Source: Levilinea saccharolytica
Lineage (GTDB): Bacteria; Chloroflexota; Anaerolineae; Anaerolineales; Anaerolineaceae
DNA: 64,000 nucleotides
Direction of reading: 5' to 3'
NCBI RefSeq assembly: GCF_001306035.1
Contig: NZ_LGCM01000046.1
Coordinates: forward strand, 54,235-118,234
Shown in pieces: positions 1 to 7,712 of the stretch. The translations under genes were made by a program, and so were the position numbers. Every line of letters starts with the position of its first letter. Positions within the stretch are counted from its first letter, which is position 1. The notes beneath the pieces are model-generated. The model ran no database searches and was not told where the DNA came from. It saw only the letters and a program-made list of their open reading frames with translations.

Positions 1-631
1 CGGTCAAAAAGCGCAGGGCCACGGCGCGGGTCTTCTCGCGCAATTTCACAGGCAAAAAGCGGTCTACCGCCCAGTTCACCATGCGTTCGGTGACTTTGGG
101 GAACATGGCCGCCAGCAGAAAGGCCACCAACGCGCCGAAGAACAGCAGCGAGCCGCCCAGGGTGATGGCGCGGATGGACAGGCCGCCGATCACGCCCGAT
201 TCGCCCGTCAGGCGGCCCAGTTCGGATAAATTCAAAAAGACAAAGGCCAGCATGACCACGCCGTCAAAAATGCGTTCCACGATCACCGTGGCCAGCGAGG
301 CCGAAATGGGCACCCCTTCGCGGTCTTTGAGGATGGCGGCGCGCAGCACCTCACCCGCCCGCGCGGGGTAAATGTTGTTGCCCATATAGCCAATGGCCAC
401 CACCGGGAACATGGTGCGCGTGGGGATCTTCTTCAGCGGGCGCAGCATGTAATGCCAGCGCCAGGCGCGCACATACACCCCCAAAAAGTACACCCCCACC
501 CCCGGCAGCAGCCAACCGTAGCGCGCGGATTTGACCGCCGCCCAAATCTCCGCCGGATGCAGGCGGTTAAGAACCAGATACAAAAAAACGGCGCTGATGA
601 GCAGCCCCAGCCAGAATTGCCATCGTTTCAT
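1..631 (-). CDS. Flippase-like integral membrane protein (LPG synthase TM / UPF0104 family), 3' end outside window
   Basis: The leftward frame opens with ATG at 631 (MKRWQFWLGLLISAVFLYLV) and stays open to the window edge, so the C-terminal part is missing. It shows repeated hydrophobic helices and the family signature NNIYPARAGEVLRA around residue 80, followed by a VIVERIFDG stretch, both typical of the lysylphosphatidylglycerol synthase transmembrane domain family. Members are polytopic inner-membrane proteins, some of them lipid flippases or synthase anchors; the substrate here cannot be told. No catalytic aminoacyl-transferase domain is visible in the part present. The ATG lies just left of an A/T-rich stretch (640-650). 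Confidence 0.8.
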   Translation of the reverse strand, partial: MKRWQFWLGLLISAVFLYLVLNRLHPAEIWAAVKSARYGWLLPGVGVYFLGVYVRAWRWHYMLRPLKKIPTRTMFPVVAIGYMGNNIYPARAGEVLRAAILKDREGVPISASLATVIVERIFDGVVMLAFVFLNLSELGRLTGESGVIGGLSIRAITLGGSLLFFGALVAFLLAAMFPKVTERMVNWAVDRFLPVKLREKTRAVALRFLT

Positions 632-655
632 GGGCCGAATTATAACACGCACCCC

Positions 656-692
656 CTGAAAAACAGACCGGAGGCGTTCCGCCTCCGGTCTG
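656..692 (-). terminator. Rho-independent terminator of gpmA
   Basis: A 13-bp perfect stem (664-676 with 680-692) closes a 3-nt loop. On the leftward strand it is followed at once by a T-run (TGTTTTTC). It sits 24 nt after the phosphoglycerate mutase stop codon. Confidence 0.85.
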
Positions 693-716
693 CACAGTCC
701 GCAGAAACAACAGGTT

Positions 717-1484
717 TTACTTGGCTTTGGCCTGGTTCTTCACCGCTTCCGCGGCGGCCTTGGCCGCTTCGGGGTCGCCCAAATACCCGCGGGAGACCAC
801 TTTCAGGTCCTCATCCAGCTCGTACAGCAGGGGGATACCGGTGGGGATGTTCAATTCCACAATTTCATCATCCGAAATGCCGTCCAGGTATTTCACCAGC
901 GCGCGCAGGCTGTTGCCGTGAGCGGCGATCAGCACGGTTTCGTGCTTCTTCAGGTGCGGCACAATGCACTCGTGCCAGAAGGGCATCACCCGTTCCAGGG
1001 TGATCTTGAGCGATTCGGTGGAGGGCAGTTTGGCCGGGTCTACCTTGCGGTAGCGCGGATCAAAGCGCGGGTGGGTGGGGTCGTTGGCGTCCAGCACCGG
1101 TGGGGGCACGTCGTAGCTGCGCCGCCAAACCAGCACCTGCTCATTGCCGTATTTTTCGGCGGTTTCAGCTTTGTTCAGGCCCTGCAGCCCGCCGTAATGG
1201 CGTTCGTTCAGGCGCCAGTCGCGCACCACCGGGATCCACATCTGATCCATCTCATCCAGCGCCAGCCACAGGGTGCGGATGGCGCGCTTGAGCACGGAGG
1301 TGTAGGCGATGTCAAACAGCAGCCCTTCGGCCTTCAGCAGCTGCCCCGCCTGGCGGGCTTCCCGAATGCCCTGCTCGGTCAGGTCCACATCCGTCCAGCC
1401 GGTGAAACGGTTGGACAGATTCCATTCGCTTTGCCCGTGGCGCAGCAGCACCAGCTTAATCGTGCCTTTTTTCTCGTCGGCCAT
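717..1484 (-). CDS. gpmA: 2,3-bisphosphoglycerate-dependent phosphoglycerate mutase
   Basis: Interconverts 3- and 2-phosphoglycerate in glycolysis/gluconeogenesis in the cytoplasm. The N-terminus carries the histidine-phosphatase motif [12 protein letters not shown] with the phospho-acceptor His, then [15 protein letters not shown], the [14 protein letters not shown] segment, and the second catalytic His in [16 protein letters not shown]. At about 255 residues it has the usual dPGM length. I chose ATG 1484 ([10 protein letters not shown]) because AAGGAGAG lies 5-12 nt upstream; an upstream start at 1523 would only add non-conserved residues. Monocistronic: its own promoter (1554-1582) and terminator flank it. 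Confidence 0.95.
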   Translation of the reverse strand: MADEKKGTIKLVLLRHGQSEWNLSNRFTGWTDVDLTEQGIREARQAGQLLKAEGLLFDIAYTSVLKRAIRTLWLALDEMDQMWIPVVRDWRLNERHYGGLQGLNKAETAEKYGNEQVLVWRRSYDVPPPVLDANDPTHPRFDPRYRKVDPAKLPSTESLKITLERVMPFWHECIVPHLKKHETVLIAAHGNSLRALVKYLDGISDDEIVELNIPTGIPLLYELDEDLKVVSRGYLGDPEAAKAAAEAVKNQAKAK

Positions 1485-1553
1485 GTTTACTCTCCTTGAC
1501 CATGGGTAATTTTCTAACCCCAAACGGGGAAGGTTCCATTCCGTTACGGCCTT

Positions 1554-1582
1554 ATTGTATCCTAGCCGTCAAAGTCCGGCAA
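1554..1582 (-). promoter_or_regulatory. Sigma70-type promoter of gpmA
   Basis: Leftward TTGCCG (1582-1577), 17-nt spacer, TACAAT (1559-1554), about 70 nt upstream of the gpmA start codon. Confidence 0.6.
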
Positions 1583-1603
1583 CCCTGCCGCGCTCATCTT
1601 CCC

Positions 1604-1981
1604 CTAGCGCAGCGCCCCCAGCAGGGCAAAGGCTCCCCCGCTGACCAGGAGCGTCAGGTACGGGATCAGCGCATGCGCGCGCGCGGCCCACAGCGGCGCG
1701 GGGCGGTCGCTGCTCACCAGCCCGCCGGTCGCCATCGCCAGCACAAAGCAGACCGCTGCCAGCCCCACCCCCGCCCATTGCAATGCGCTCAGCGGGGCCG
1801 CGCGCTGGGTGACGACCGCCTGCCGGATCAGCCAGACCAGGATCCCCAGCGCCGCCAGCTTGTGGACGGTGAAAGCCGCCAGAGGGTAGGGCTTGCCTGC
1901 GCGGCTGAGGCCGTAACCCAGAACGAAAACCAGGCCAAACAAACCGCCCAAAGCGGCGATTTTCCAAATCGTAGGGGTCAT
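1604..1981 (-). CDS. Small integral membrane protein, unknown function
   Basis: A 125-residue hydrophobic protein with about four predicted membrane helices (starting IAALGGLFGLVFVLGYGL, then LAALGILVWLIRQAVV, AGVGLAAVCFVLAMATGG and LIPYLTLLVSGGAFALLGAL). Its ATG (1981) overlaps the TGA stop of the TetR gene (ATGA), so the two are translationally coupled and probably one transcript. The neighbour suggests a membrane target whose level is set by the repressor, perhaps in efflux or stress protection, but no family motif is recognised. Confidence 0.75.
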   Translation of the reverse strand: MTPTIWKIAALGGLFGLVFVLGYGLSRAGKPYPLAAFTVHKLAALGILVWLIRQAVVTQRAAPLSALQWAGVGLAAVCFVLAMATGGLVSSDRPAPLWAARAHALIPYLTLLVSGGAFALLGALR

Positions 1982-2595
1982 GCTTGCTCCTCTTGGGTAG
2001 GTGCAGCGGACGGCGAGGCCGCGGCAGCCCCACCCCAAAACATCTCAAAGCCCTGGCGGATGAGGGCGGCCTGCTGGTCAGGGTCCGGCGTTTGGCGCAG
2101 CAGCAGCATCACCGCCACTATGGCCTGATACAGCATTCCGCCGATCAGCTCGGGGGGGTACGGCCCCAACACGCCCTCCGCCTGGCCTTTTTGGATGGCG
2201 GCGTAGTAGTAGGCAAAGGCGCGCTGCGATTCAGCCAGGGTTTCGGGTGTGATCCACACCGGATCGCGCAGCTGCTGGGTGGCTTCGAAGGTATAGGGGC
2301 GTTCTAAAAACCAGCCCAAGGTGGCGCTCCACACGGCCCAAAAGGTCTCACGCGCCGAAAGCTGGGGGGAGAGCTGCGCGGTCACCCGCTGGGCCTGTTC
2401 ATAGGCCAGCTGCAGGGCCAGTTCGTTCACCAGGGCTTGTTTGGTGGGGAAGTACAGAAACAGGGTGCCGGACGCCACCCCGGCCTCGCGGGCGATGTCG
2501 GCGGTGAGGGCGTTGGCCACCCCGCGCTCGGCGAAGAGTTTCAGCGCGGCGGCCAACAATGCGGTTTTTCGTTCGGGGTTGAGTGAGCGAGTCAA
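1978..2595 (-). CDS. TetR/AcrR-family transcriptional repressor
   Basis: A 205-residue protein with the TetR HTH at residues about 10-55 (LFAERGVANALTADIAREAG then SGTLFLYFPTKQALVNEL); the YFP-x-K segment is the family hallmark. The C-terminal ligand domain is variable, so the inducer is unknown. The start codon is TTG at 2595, chosen because AAGGAGA lies just upstream and the HTH begins a few residues later. A 22-bp palindrome overlapping its own -10 box (2611-2632) suggests autorepression. Cotranscribed with the membrane protein at 1604-1981. Confidence 0.9.
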   Translation of the reverse strand: MTRSLNPERKTALLAAALKLFAERGVANALTADIAREAGVASGTLFLYFPTKQALVNELALQLAYEQAQRVTAQLSPQLSARETFWAVWSATLGWFLERPYTFEATQQLRDPVWITPETLAESQRAFAYYYAAIQKGQAEGVLGPYPPELIGGMLYQAIVAVMLLLRQTPDPDQQAALIRQGFEMFWGGAAAASPSAAPTQEEQA

Positions 2596-2610
2596 GGGGT
2601 CTCCTTCTAT

Positions 2611-2658
2611 AATGACTGACTACTCACTCATTGTAATGAGGTTGGGGATATTTGTCAA
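2611..2658 (-). promoter_or_regulatory. tetR promoter with overlapping palindromic operator
   Basis: TTGACA (2658-2653), 17-nt spacer, TACAAT (2635-2630). A palindrome at 2611-2632 (AATGACTGA, CTAC, TCACTCATT; 8 of 9 pairs match) covers the -10 box and start region, the position expected for TetR autorepression. Confidence 0.75.
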
Positions 2659-2679
2659 GGCCCCCATGTGCCAGCGTTA

Positions 2680-3056
2680 GGGCACGCCTACGCCTGCCCC
2701 ATCGGGGTGAGGGGGTAGACCGGCGTGCCCCTACGGGTTTTTGGCGGTGTGGGGGATGCCGGCGGTCGGGCACGCCTACGGTTGGCCCATCGGACCCAGG
2801 GGGTAGACCGGCGTGCCCCTACGGGTTTTTGGCGGTGTGGGGGGTGCTGGCGGTTGGGCACGCCTACGCCTGTCCCATCAGGGCCGGGGGGTAGACCGGC
2901 GGTTGGGCACGCCTACGGTTGCCCCATCAGGGCCGGGGGGTAGACCGGCGTGCCCCTACGGGTTTTTGGCGGTATGGGGGGTGCTGGCGGTCGGGCACGC
3001 CTACGCCCGCCCCATCGGGTTCAGGGGGTAGACCGGCGTGCCCCGACGGGTTTTGG
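2680..3056. repeat. 88-bp intergenic tandem repeat block
   Basis: The sequence GGGCACGCCTACG recurs at 2680, 2768, 2856, 2905 and 2993, giving three exact 88-bp steps plus one 49-bp partial unit. Each full unit also holds the inverted partner GGCGTGCCC (for example 2722-2730), so each can fold with GGGCACGCC. The unit then runs CCCTACGGGTTTTTGG, a weak hairpin plus T-run. No coding potential is convincing here: short frames across it merely repeat the unit. The block separates the tetR promoter from the convergent end of the epimerase gene. Confidence 0.85.
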
Positions 3057-3057
3057 C

Positions 3058-4095
3058 CTAGAAGAACAGCTTGACCACCTTCAGCGCCTTCTGCTTCCAG
3101 GGCACGCGGTGGGTCACGCCTTCCCCTTCGGTGAAGGTGTCCTTGTTCTGCAAATACCAGCGGTAATTGCGCAGCATGGCCTGGCTGTTGGAATACAGCG
3201 GGCGGTAGCCCAACACCTGCTGGGCCTTTTCAATCGAAACAAACGAGTCCTTTGAAGCCGTCTCGTAAATCCACGGGTACAGCGGCGAAAGCTTGAGCTT
3301 TTCCAAAATCCGCAGCGCCGGGATCACCATCCAGGTGGGGAAAGGCACAATACGCTTGCCAAAGCCGGCCTCGTCCAAAACCGCCTGATAATCCTGGCGC
3401 ATGGTGGTATATTCCGCCGCACCTACATTAAACGTGGTGTTGACCGCCGCGGCGTCCAGCGTGATGCACGCCAGAATCACCTGACACAAATCGTCCACAT
3501 CCAGCAGCTGGTAGCGGTTGTTGCCCGAGCCGATCATGGGGAAATGCTTGCCCTGGCTGGCCCATTCGTAGAAAATGGCAAACACGCCCAGCCGCTCCGG
3601 CCCCACAAACGACTTCGGCCGCAAAATGGGCACGCACATGCCCTTCTCGCGGAAGGATTCGCACACCGCCTCGGCCTCCACTTTGGCCTCGCCGTACGGC
3701 CCCACCCCATGCACCGGGTCGGTCTCATACAGCGGGTGGTGATCCGGCACGCCGTACACCGCCGTGGAGGAAATATGAATGAAGCGCTTGACCCCATAGG
3801 CATGGGCCTGTTCCATCAAAATGCGCGTGCCCTTCACATCGGTGGAGTAAATATCCTCCGGCGAATACAGCGGCAAGGCCGCCGCGGTGTGAATGACCAC
3901 ATCCGCCCCGGCCATGCTGCGCGCCACGGCTTGTGGGTCGCGGATGTCACCCTGCAAAAATTCGATCCGGTCGCGTTCCGGGTACGTGAAATCCACCAGG
4001 TCAATCCCGGCGATGTCCGTATAGCCGCGTTCCAGCAGGTAGCGCACCAGGTTGATGCTCAAAAAACCGCTGATTCCGGTGATATAGATTTTCAT
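3058..4095 (-). CDS. NAD(P)-dependent epimerase/dehydratase (extended SDR)
   Basis: A 345-residue extended short-chain dehydrogenase. The N-terminal Rossmann fold has TGISGFLS (Ser where Gly is usual in TGxxGFxG), followed by GIDLVDF and the catalytic set HISSTAVYG and YGEAK (Tyr-x3-Lys). Such enzymes act on nucleotide sugars or sterol-like alcohols; the substrate cannot be fixed. Start ATG 4095 has GGAAG about 7 nt upstream. It stands alone between the 88-bp repeat and the divergent XRE gene. Confidence 0.85.
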   Translation of the reverse strand: MKIYITGISGFLSINLVRYLLERGYTDIAGIDLVDFTYPERDRIEFLQGDIRDPQAVARSMAGADVVIHTAAALPLYSPEDIYSTDVKGTRILMEQAHAYGVKRFIHISSTAVYGVPDHHPLYETDPVHGVGPYGEAKVEAEAVCESFREKGMCVPILRPKSFVGPERLGVFAIFYEWASQGKHFPMIGSGNNRYQLLDVDDLCQVILACITLDAAAVNTTFNVGAAEYTTMRQDYQAVLDEAGFGKRIVPFPTWMVIPALRILEKLKLSPLYPWIYETASKDSFVSIEKAQQVLGYRPLYSNSQAMLRNYRWYLQNKDTFTEGEGVTHRVPWKQKALKVVKLFF

Positions 4096-4187
4096 GCTGC
4101 TTCCTTTTTTTCATAATTTCGGCGGGCAGCCCGCCCCACCCAAATTATACCAGTCGTGAACTCATGCGGGGAAAATGTAAAACACCC

Positions 4188-4236
4188 TTGACATGTAAAG
4201 CAAACTTTACTATAATATGTACAGTTTACTTTACAT
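4188..4236 (+). promoter_or_regulatory. Consensus promoter with inverted-repeat operator for the XRE gene
   Basis: TTGACA (4188-4193), 17-nt spacer, TATAAT (4211-4216): both boxes match consensus exactly. ATGTAAAGCAAACT (4193-4206) and AGTTTACTTTACAT (4223-4236) form an inverted repeat with one mismatch around the -10 box. A smaller nested palindrome GTAAAG-CAAA-CTTTAC lies at 4195-4210. The layout fits tight autorepression by the XRE protein encoded 11 nt downstream. Confidence 0.85.
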
Positions 4237-4246
4237 GGGAGGGCGC

Positions 4247-4459
4247 ATGAAAAATCGCTTGGAAGAATTTCGCAGCCAACGGGGCTGGACACAGCAGGAG
4301 CTGGCCGACCAGGTGGAAGTCTCCCGTCAGACGATCATCTCGCTGGAGAATGGGCGCTATAACCCCTCCATCCTGTTGGCCTTTCGGCTGGCGCGTTTGT
4401 TCCAGATGCCCATCGAAGATCTCTTTTTATATTCACCGGAGGAAGAAAACCATGAGTAA
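4247..4459 (+). CDS. XRE-family transcriptional regulator (short, HTH only)
   Basis: A 70-residue helix-turn-helix protein: MKNRLEEFRSQRGWTQQEL, then ADQVEVSRQTIISLENGRYNPS and LAFRLARLFQMPIEDLF, the classic HTH_3 layout of small regulators of the YgzD/LrpA type. Start ATG 4247 has GGGAGGG 4-10 nt upstream, preferred over an upstream ATG at 4217, which lies next to the -10 box. Its stop overlaps the start of the membrane protein gene by 8 nt, so both form a two-gene operon under the palindromic promoter. Confidence 0.92.
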   Translation: MKNRLEEFRSQRGWTQQELADQVEVSRQTIISLENGRYNPSILLAFRLARLFQMPIEDLFLYSPEEENHE

Positions 4460-4916
4460 CTATTCACAGTGGGTACAGCAAAAACTGCGCCTGGGCTGGG
4501 TTTTTTTGGCCGCGGGGGTCATCGTGGCCGCGGCGGGGGCGTGGATCGGCAGCGAATTTGCCTACCTGCCCTACAACTTCCGCATCATCACCGGCCTGGG
4601 TATTCTCTTGGCTGGGGTGGGCTTCAGCCTTCTGGTGCGCTACTGGCACGCCCGCAAAAATGGGGCCGAGGCGCGCCGCGTGAGCGCCGCCGAACGCGAC
4701 GAGCGCATGCTGCTCATCCGTGCCCGCGCCGGCAACCGCGCCTTTTGGGTCTCGCTGGGCCTCACCTACACCGGCCTGATGTGGGCCTCCTTCGCCGCCA
4801 ACGGCAGCCTGCCTGAACTAAGCGGCGACACGCTGTGGTTCTTCCTGGCGGGGGCAGTGTTGGTGCCCTTCATCGTCTACATCGCCAGCATCGTCCGCGA
4901 TCAAAACCGGCTGTAA
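4452..4916 (+). CDS. Four-helix membrane protein coupled to XRE regulator
   Basis: A 154-residue protein with four hydrophobic helices (near residues 13-32, 40-59, 91-110 and 121-145) and a charged cytoplasmic loop RRVSAAERDERMLLIRARAG in the middle. Small XRE regulators are often paired with such membrane proteins (DUF2178-like), whose role is unknown. Translation is coupled to the XRE gene by an 8-nt overlap, and the SD (GGAGGAAG) lies inside that gene. Confidence 0.8.
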   Translation: MSNYSQWVQQKLRLGWVFLAAGVIVAAAGAWIGSEFAYLPYNFRIITGLGILLAGVGFSLLVRYWHARKNGAEARRVSAAERDERMLLIRARAGNRAFWVSLGLTYTGLMWASFAANGSLPELSGDTLWFFLAGAVLVPFIVYIASIVRDQNRL

Positions 4917-4928
4917 GCCCACCGCACA

Positions 4929-4960
4929 CAAAAAAAGGCATCCCGCGCGGGATGCCTTTT
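4929..4960. terminator. Bidirectional Rho-independent terminator
   Basis: A perfect 20-nt palindrome GGCATCCCGCGCGGGATGCC (4937-4956) flanked by an A-run on the left and TTTT on the right serves both converging genes (stop codons at 4916 and 4981). Confidence 0.9.
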
Positions 4961-4980
4961 GAGTTTCCAGAAAACTGCCC

Positions 4981-5133
4981 CTAAAGAGTCACGATGGAGG
5001 ACGCGATCCAGGTGATAATGATGATCACCGCCAGCACCGCGAACAGCACCCGCTGACGGCCTAAGCGCCGCTGCTCCTGCGAGGGGCCGGGTTTTCGCGT
5101 GGGGGTTTTGGCGCGCTTATTTTTTACTGCCAT
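4981..5133 (-). CDS. Small single-pass membrane protein
   Basis: About 50 residues: a basic N-terminus (MAVKNKRAKTPTRKPG) followed by one membrane helix (VLFAVLAVIIIITWIASSIV). Start ATG 5133 is preferred because the residues upstream of it overlap the terminator-like hairpin; a purine-rich AAGGAAG lies about 12 nt away. No family is recognised. It ends at the shared bidirectional terminator. Confidence 0.6.
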   Translation of the reverse strand: MAVKNKRAKTPTRKPGPSQEQRRLGRQRVLFAVLAVIIIITWIASSIVTL

Positions 5134-5165
5134 AAGGTTTATTTCACTTCCTTCTGCTGCTGGCA

Positions 5166-5210
5166 CAAAAAAAGCCCGGCTCAGCACGGGTGTGATCTTT
5201 CCGCCCGTGC
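5166..5210 (-). terminator. Probable terminator after the FmdB-type gene
   Basis: Leftward hairpin GCACGGG/CCCGTGC (5204-5210 with 5184-5190), then a GC-rich stretch and a run of seven T (plus-strand A-run 5167-5173). The T-run is about 10 nt after the core stem, so efficiency is uncertain. Confidence 0.5.
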
Positions 5211-5220
5211 CCAGCAGGGA

Positions 5221-5532
5221 TTAATCGCTGGTCTTGGTGACAGCCGTGCTGGAGGCGCTGGGTGTGGAGCTGCTCTCCGCCGCCGGTTTGGTCTCAGCCG
5301 CTTTCTCTGCGGGTTTCTCTTCGGTGTGCGTTGCTCGGCTCTGCCCAGAGGGGGAGCGGTGATCGGTGGCGTAAAAGCCAGAACCTTTAAAGACGATTCC
5401 GACCGGGGTATAGACCTTGCGCAGCGACTTCTTATTGCACTCCGGGCAGCGCGCCAGGGGCGGGTCAGAAAACCGCTGGTTGCGTTCAAACTGCACACCA
5501 CAACTTTCGCACCGGTAGGTATAAATGGGCAT
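5221..5532 (-). CDS. FmdB-family zinc-ribbon protein
   Basis: A 103-residue protein opening MPIYTYRCESCGVQFE and RCPECNKKSLRKVYTPVG, the FmdB/CxxC-CxxC zinc ribbon seen in small putative regulators. The following GIVFKGSGFYATD is the conserved end of the domain. The last 45 residues are Ala/Glu/Thr/Ser-rich and disordered. Start ATG 5532 follows AAGGAGTG. Function of the family is not settled (first noted near formamidase genes). Confidence 0.88.
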   Translation of the reverse strand: MPIYTYRCESCGVQFERNQRFSDPPLARCPECNKKSLRKVYTPVGIVFKGSGFYATDHRSPSGQSRATHTEEKPAEKAAETKPAAESSSTPSASSTAVTKTSD

Positions 5533-5622
5533 AGCGATTACACTCCTTACAAGACTTTCCACGTATTTCAATCTGGCATTATAGCAAGGAATTATAAGAA
5601 TTTCAATAACAAATGGAGGGAT

Positions 5623-6285
5623 TTACCCTTTACTTTCCTCCTGTCCCGCCGAAAGCAGCCCGCGCTGAATGGCCGTGCTCACCGCCGCCGCCCGCGAATC
5701 GACCCCCAGCTTGTTGTACAGACTGGCCAGATGCGCCTTCACCGTGCGTTCGCTGATCCCCAAATGGTAAGCGATCTCTTTGCTGCGCTGGCCGCGCCCC
5801 ACCGCCGCCAAAACCTCCAGCTCGCGCTCGCTCAATTCCGGTGCAGCCGAGGGCGGCGCCGCGCGTTGGGTTAACAGCCGCGCCAGCACTTCCGGCTGCA
5901 GCAAGGTTTCGCCGCGGGCTGCCGCGCGAATGGTGTTGAACAGGGTCTGGCGGTCGGTGTCCTTCAGCAGATAGGCGCGCGCCCCGGCCTGCAGCCCGCG
6001 CACCATCCCATCATCCTCGTTGTAGGTGGTCAAAATCACCACGGCAATCTGCGGGTGTTCAACGCTCAGGTGCTGGATGGCGGTCAGCCCGTCCATGCCC
6101 GGCATGCGCAGATCCATCAAAATCACATCCGGCCGGGTTTCCCCCGCCAGGCGCAGCGCCTCGGCCCCATCCGAAGCCTCGCCCACCAGTTCCATGCCCT
6201 CAGCCGTCTCCAGAATCAGGCGCAGCCCCTCGCGGATGATTAAATGGTCGTCGGCAATCAAAATGCGGATGGGGTCAGCCGTCAT
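5623..6285 (-). CDS. NarL/LuxR-family response regulator
   Basis: A 220-residue two-domain regulator. Receiver: acidic pair in ILIADDHLIIREGL, phospho-acceptor Asp in VILMDLRMPGMDGL (about residue 56), Lys in YLLKDTDRQ. C-terminal HTH: LSERELEVLAAVGRGQRSKE and ISERTVKAHLASLYNKLGV. Its ATG overlaps the last 4 nt of the histidine kinase gene, so the kinase is the cognate partner. The divergent ABC-2 exporter is the likely target. Confidence 0.95.
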   Translation of the reverse strand: MTADPIRILIADDHLIIREGLRLILETAEGMELVGEASDGAEALRLAGETRPDVILMDLRMPGMDGLTAIQHLSVEHPQIAVVILTTYNEDDGMVRGLQAGARAYLLKDTDRQTLFNTIRAAARGETLLQPEVLARLLTQRAAPPSAAPELSERELEVLAAVGRGQRSKEIAYHLGISERTVKAHLASLYNKLGVDSRAAAVSTAIQRGLLSAGQEESKG

Positions 6286-7517
6286 GGGGCGGCCTCCGTG
6301 TCAACAGGAATGCACCAGCGCAGCAGCGTCCCCTGCCCCGGCGCAGACTGCACCCGGCACTCTCCGCCCAACAGGCGAGCGCGCTCCTGCAGCCCCAGCA
6401 GGCCGTAATGCCCGGCGGCCACCCCGGCGGGGTCAAATCCCCGTCCGTCGTCGCGCACTTCCACGCACAGACGCCCGTCCGCGTTGCTCACCTGCACCCA
6501 GGCGTGGGCCGCCCCGGCATGGCGGGCGATGTTGGTCAGCCCCTCGCTCACCACCCGCCGCAGGGCTTCGCCCGCCTCACGGGAGAGATCTTCCGGTACA
6601 TCCATCTGAACCGCACAAGGGATGCCCAGCGAAGTTTCCAGACGGTGCGCCTCGGCCGTCAGTTCCCGGGCCAAATCTTCGCTGGCGGGCCGCCCGCTGC
6701 GCAGGTCGTCAATCACCCGGCGCGCATCCCGCAGGGTTCCGCGCGCGCGTTCCATCGCCTGCTGCACGATGGTTTGGGCGCGGTCGGTGCGCCCCCCCGC
6801 CAGGTGGGTATCCACCGCCTCCAGCTGCAAAATCAGCCCGGCCAACCCCTGAGCCAGGGTGTCGTGCAGCTCGCGGGCCATGCGCTGACGCTCGCTGCTC
6901 AGGGTCAAATCCTCAATCTGCGCCGCGTAGTCCGAAAGCTGGCGGTTAGCCTGTTCCAGCTCCGCGGCCAGTTTTTGGGCGCGTTCGCGCGCCTCGGCCT
7001 GGCGGCTGTAGAGGGTCACATACACGCTCACAAAGACCGCCAGCGGCAGCACCATCAACGCCCAAAAAGGCAGCTGCCCCCAACCCAAAAGAAGGCCAAA
7101 GTTAACTCCTGAAAGCAGCAGCAGGTACAGCGTCATGCCCACACCCGCGCGGCTGATGCGCAGAAAGCCCAAGGCTTCTCCGATCAAGCTCATGTACAGC
7201 CCAATCGCCAGGGCTTCCGCGGCGCTCATGGATACCAGGGTGAACACCAACCCGCTCTGCACCAGCAGCACAATCACCGCCGTGCGCGTGCTGAGGTTGA
7301 GGGTGATCACCGCCCAATGCAGCCCCAGGTGCACCAGCATCAGCGCGGTAAAGAGCACCAGCGTCCCCGGCTGGCGCATGTCAGGCTTATTGACCAGCGT
7401 CCAGACGTACAGAAAGACGACCGCCGCGGTCAGCATGTACCAAAACCACACCACCTGCTGGCTGTCTTCATCCGGTGGCTGAGAAGCTTTCAGCATCGTT
7501 TTCCAAGGAATGGGCAT
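6282..7517 (-). CDS. Membrane sensor histidine kinase (NarX-like, HisKA_3)
   Basis: A 411-residue kinase. Residues about 20-180 form five or six membrane helices without an obvious extracytoplasmic domain, then a coiled linker, the dimerisation/phospho-acceptor segment RQRMARELHDTLAQGLAG, and an HATPase_c domain ending in DDGRGFDPAG and GLLGLQERARLLGG. Integral-membrane sensing of this kind is common in kinases that watch lipid or ion stress or an adjacent ABC exporter. Start ATG 7517 follows GAGGTG. Operon with the response regulator (4-nt overlap). Confidence 0.93.
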   Translation of the reverse strand: MPIPWKTMLKASQPPDEDSQQVVWFWYMLTAAVVFLYVWTLVNKPDMRQPGTLVLFTALMLVHLGLHWAVITLNLSTRTAVIVLLVQSGLVFTLVSMSAAEALAIGLYMSLIGEALGFLRISRAGVGMTLYLLLLSGVNFGLLLGWGQLPFWALMVLPLAVFVSVYVTLYSRQAEARERAQKLAAELEQANRQLSDYAAQIEDLTLSSERQRMARELHDTLAQGLAGLILQLEAVDTHLAGGRTDRAQTIVQQAMERARGTLRDARRVIDDLRSGRPASEDLARELTAEAHRLETSLGIPCAVQMDVPEDLSREAGEALRRVVSEGLTNIARHAGAAHAWVQVSNADGRLCVEVRDDGRGFDPAGVAAGHYGLLGLQERARLLGGECRVQSAPGQGTLLRWCIPVDTEAAP

Positions 7518-7540
7518 CGTCTCGCACCTCTTCTGCCCTG

Positions 7541-7663
7541 ATTATACAGCCGCAGCCCCCAGGGCACACCTGTCCATTCGGACATGTCCGTTCGTACCCG
7601 ACCAAAGTACAGGCCGTCACTAACCGAACGACCGATGGCAAAAACGCCCCCGCCGTCTATACT
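7541..7663. promoter_or_regulatory. Divergent promoters with TGTCCRTTCG direct repeats
   Basis: A leftward -10 TATAAT (7546-7541) serves the kinase genes. A rightward ATGGCA (7635-7640), 17-nt spacer, TATACT (7658-7663) serves the ABC exporter. Between them lie two direct repeats, TGTCCATTCG (7571-7580) and TGTCCGTTCG (7585-7594), 14 nt apart and joined by the palindrome CGGACATGTCCG (7579-7590). Plausible binding sites for the neighbouring response regulator. Confidence 0.55.
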
Positions 7664-7712
7664 GACGGTAGTTCCATTCGCTCATTTTTAATCGCAGGAA
7701 AGGGTAAACCGC

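Noticed and set aside
2652..3031. Overlapping rightward short frames of about 70-80 codons in the 88-bp repeats
   Set aside because: They encode the repeat unit itself in successive copies; no SD or conserved protein.
3058..4095. 3-beta-hydroxysteroid dehydrogenase as a specific assignment
   Set aside because: The general extended-SDR motifs fit, but nothing points to a sterol substrate; the broad epimerase/dehydratase call is safer.
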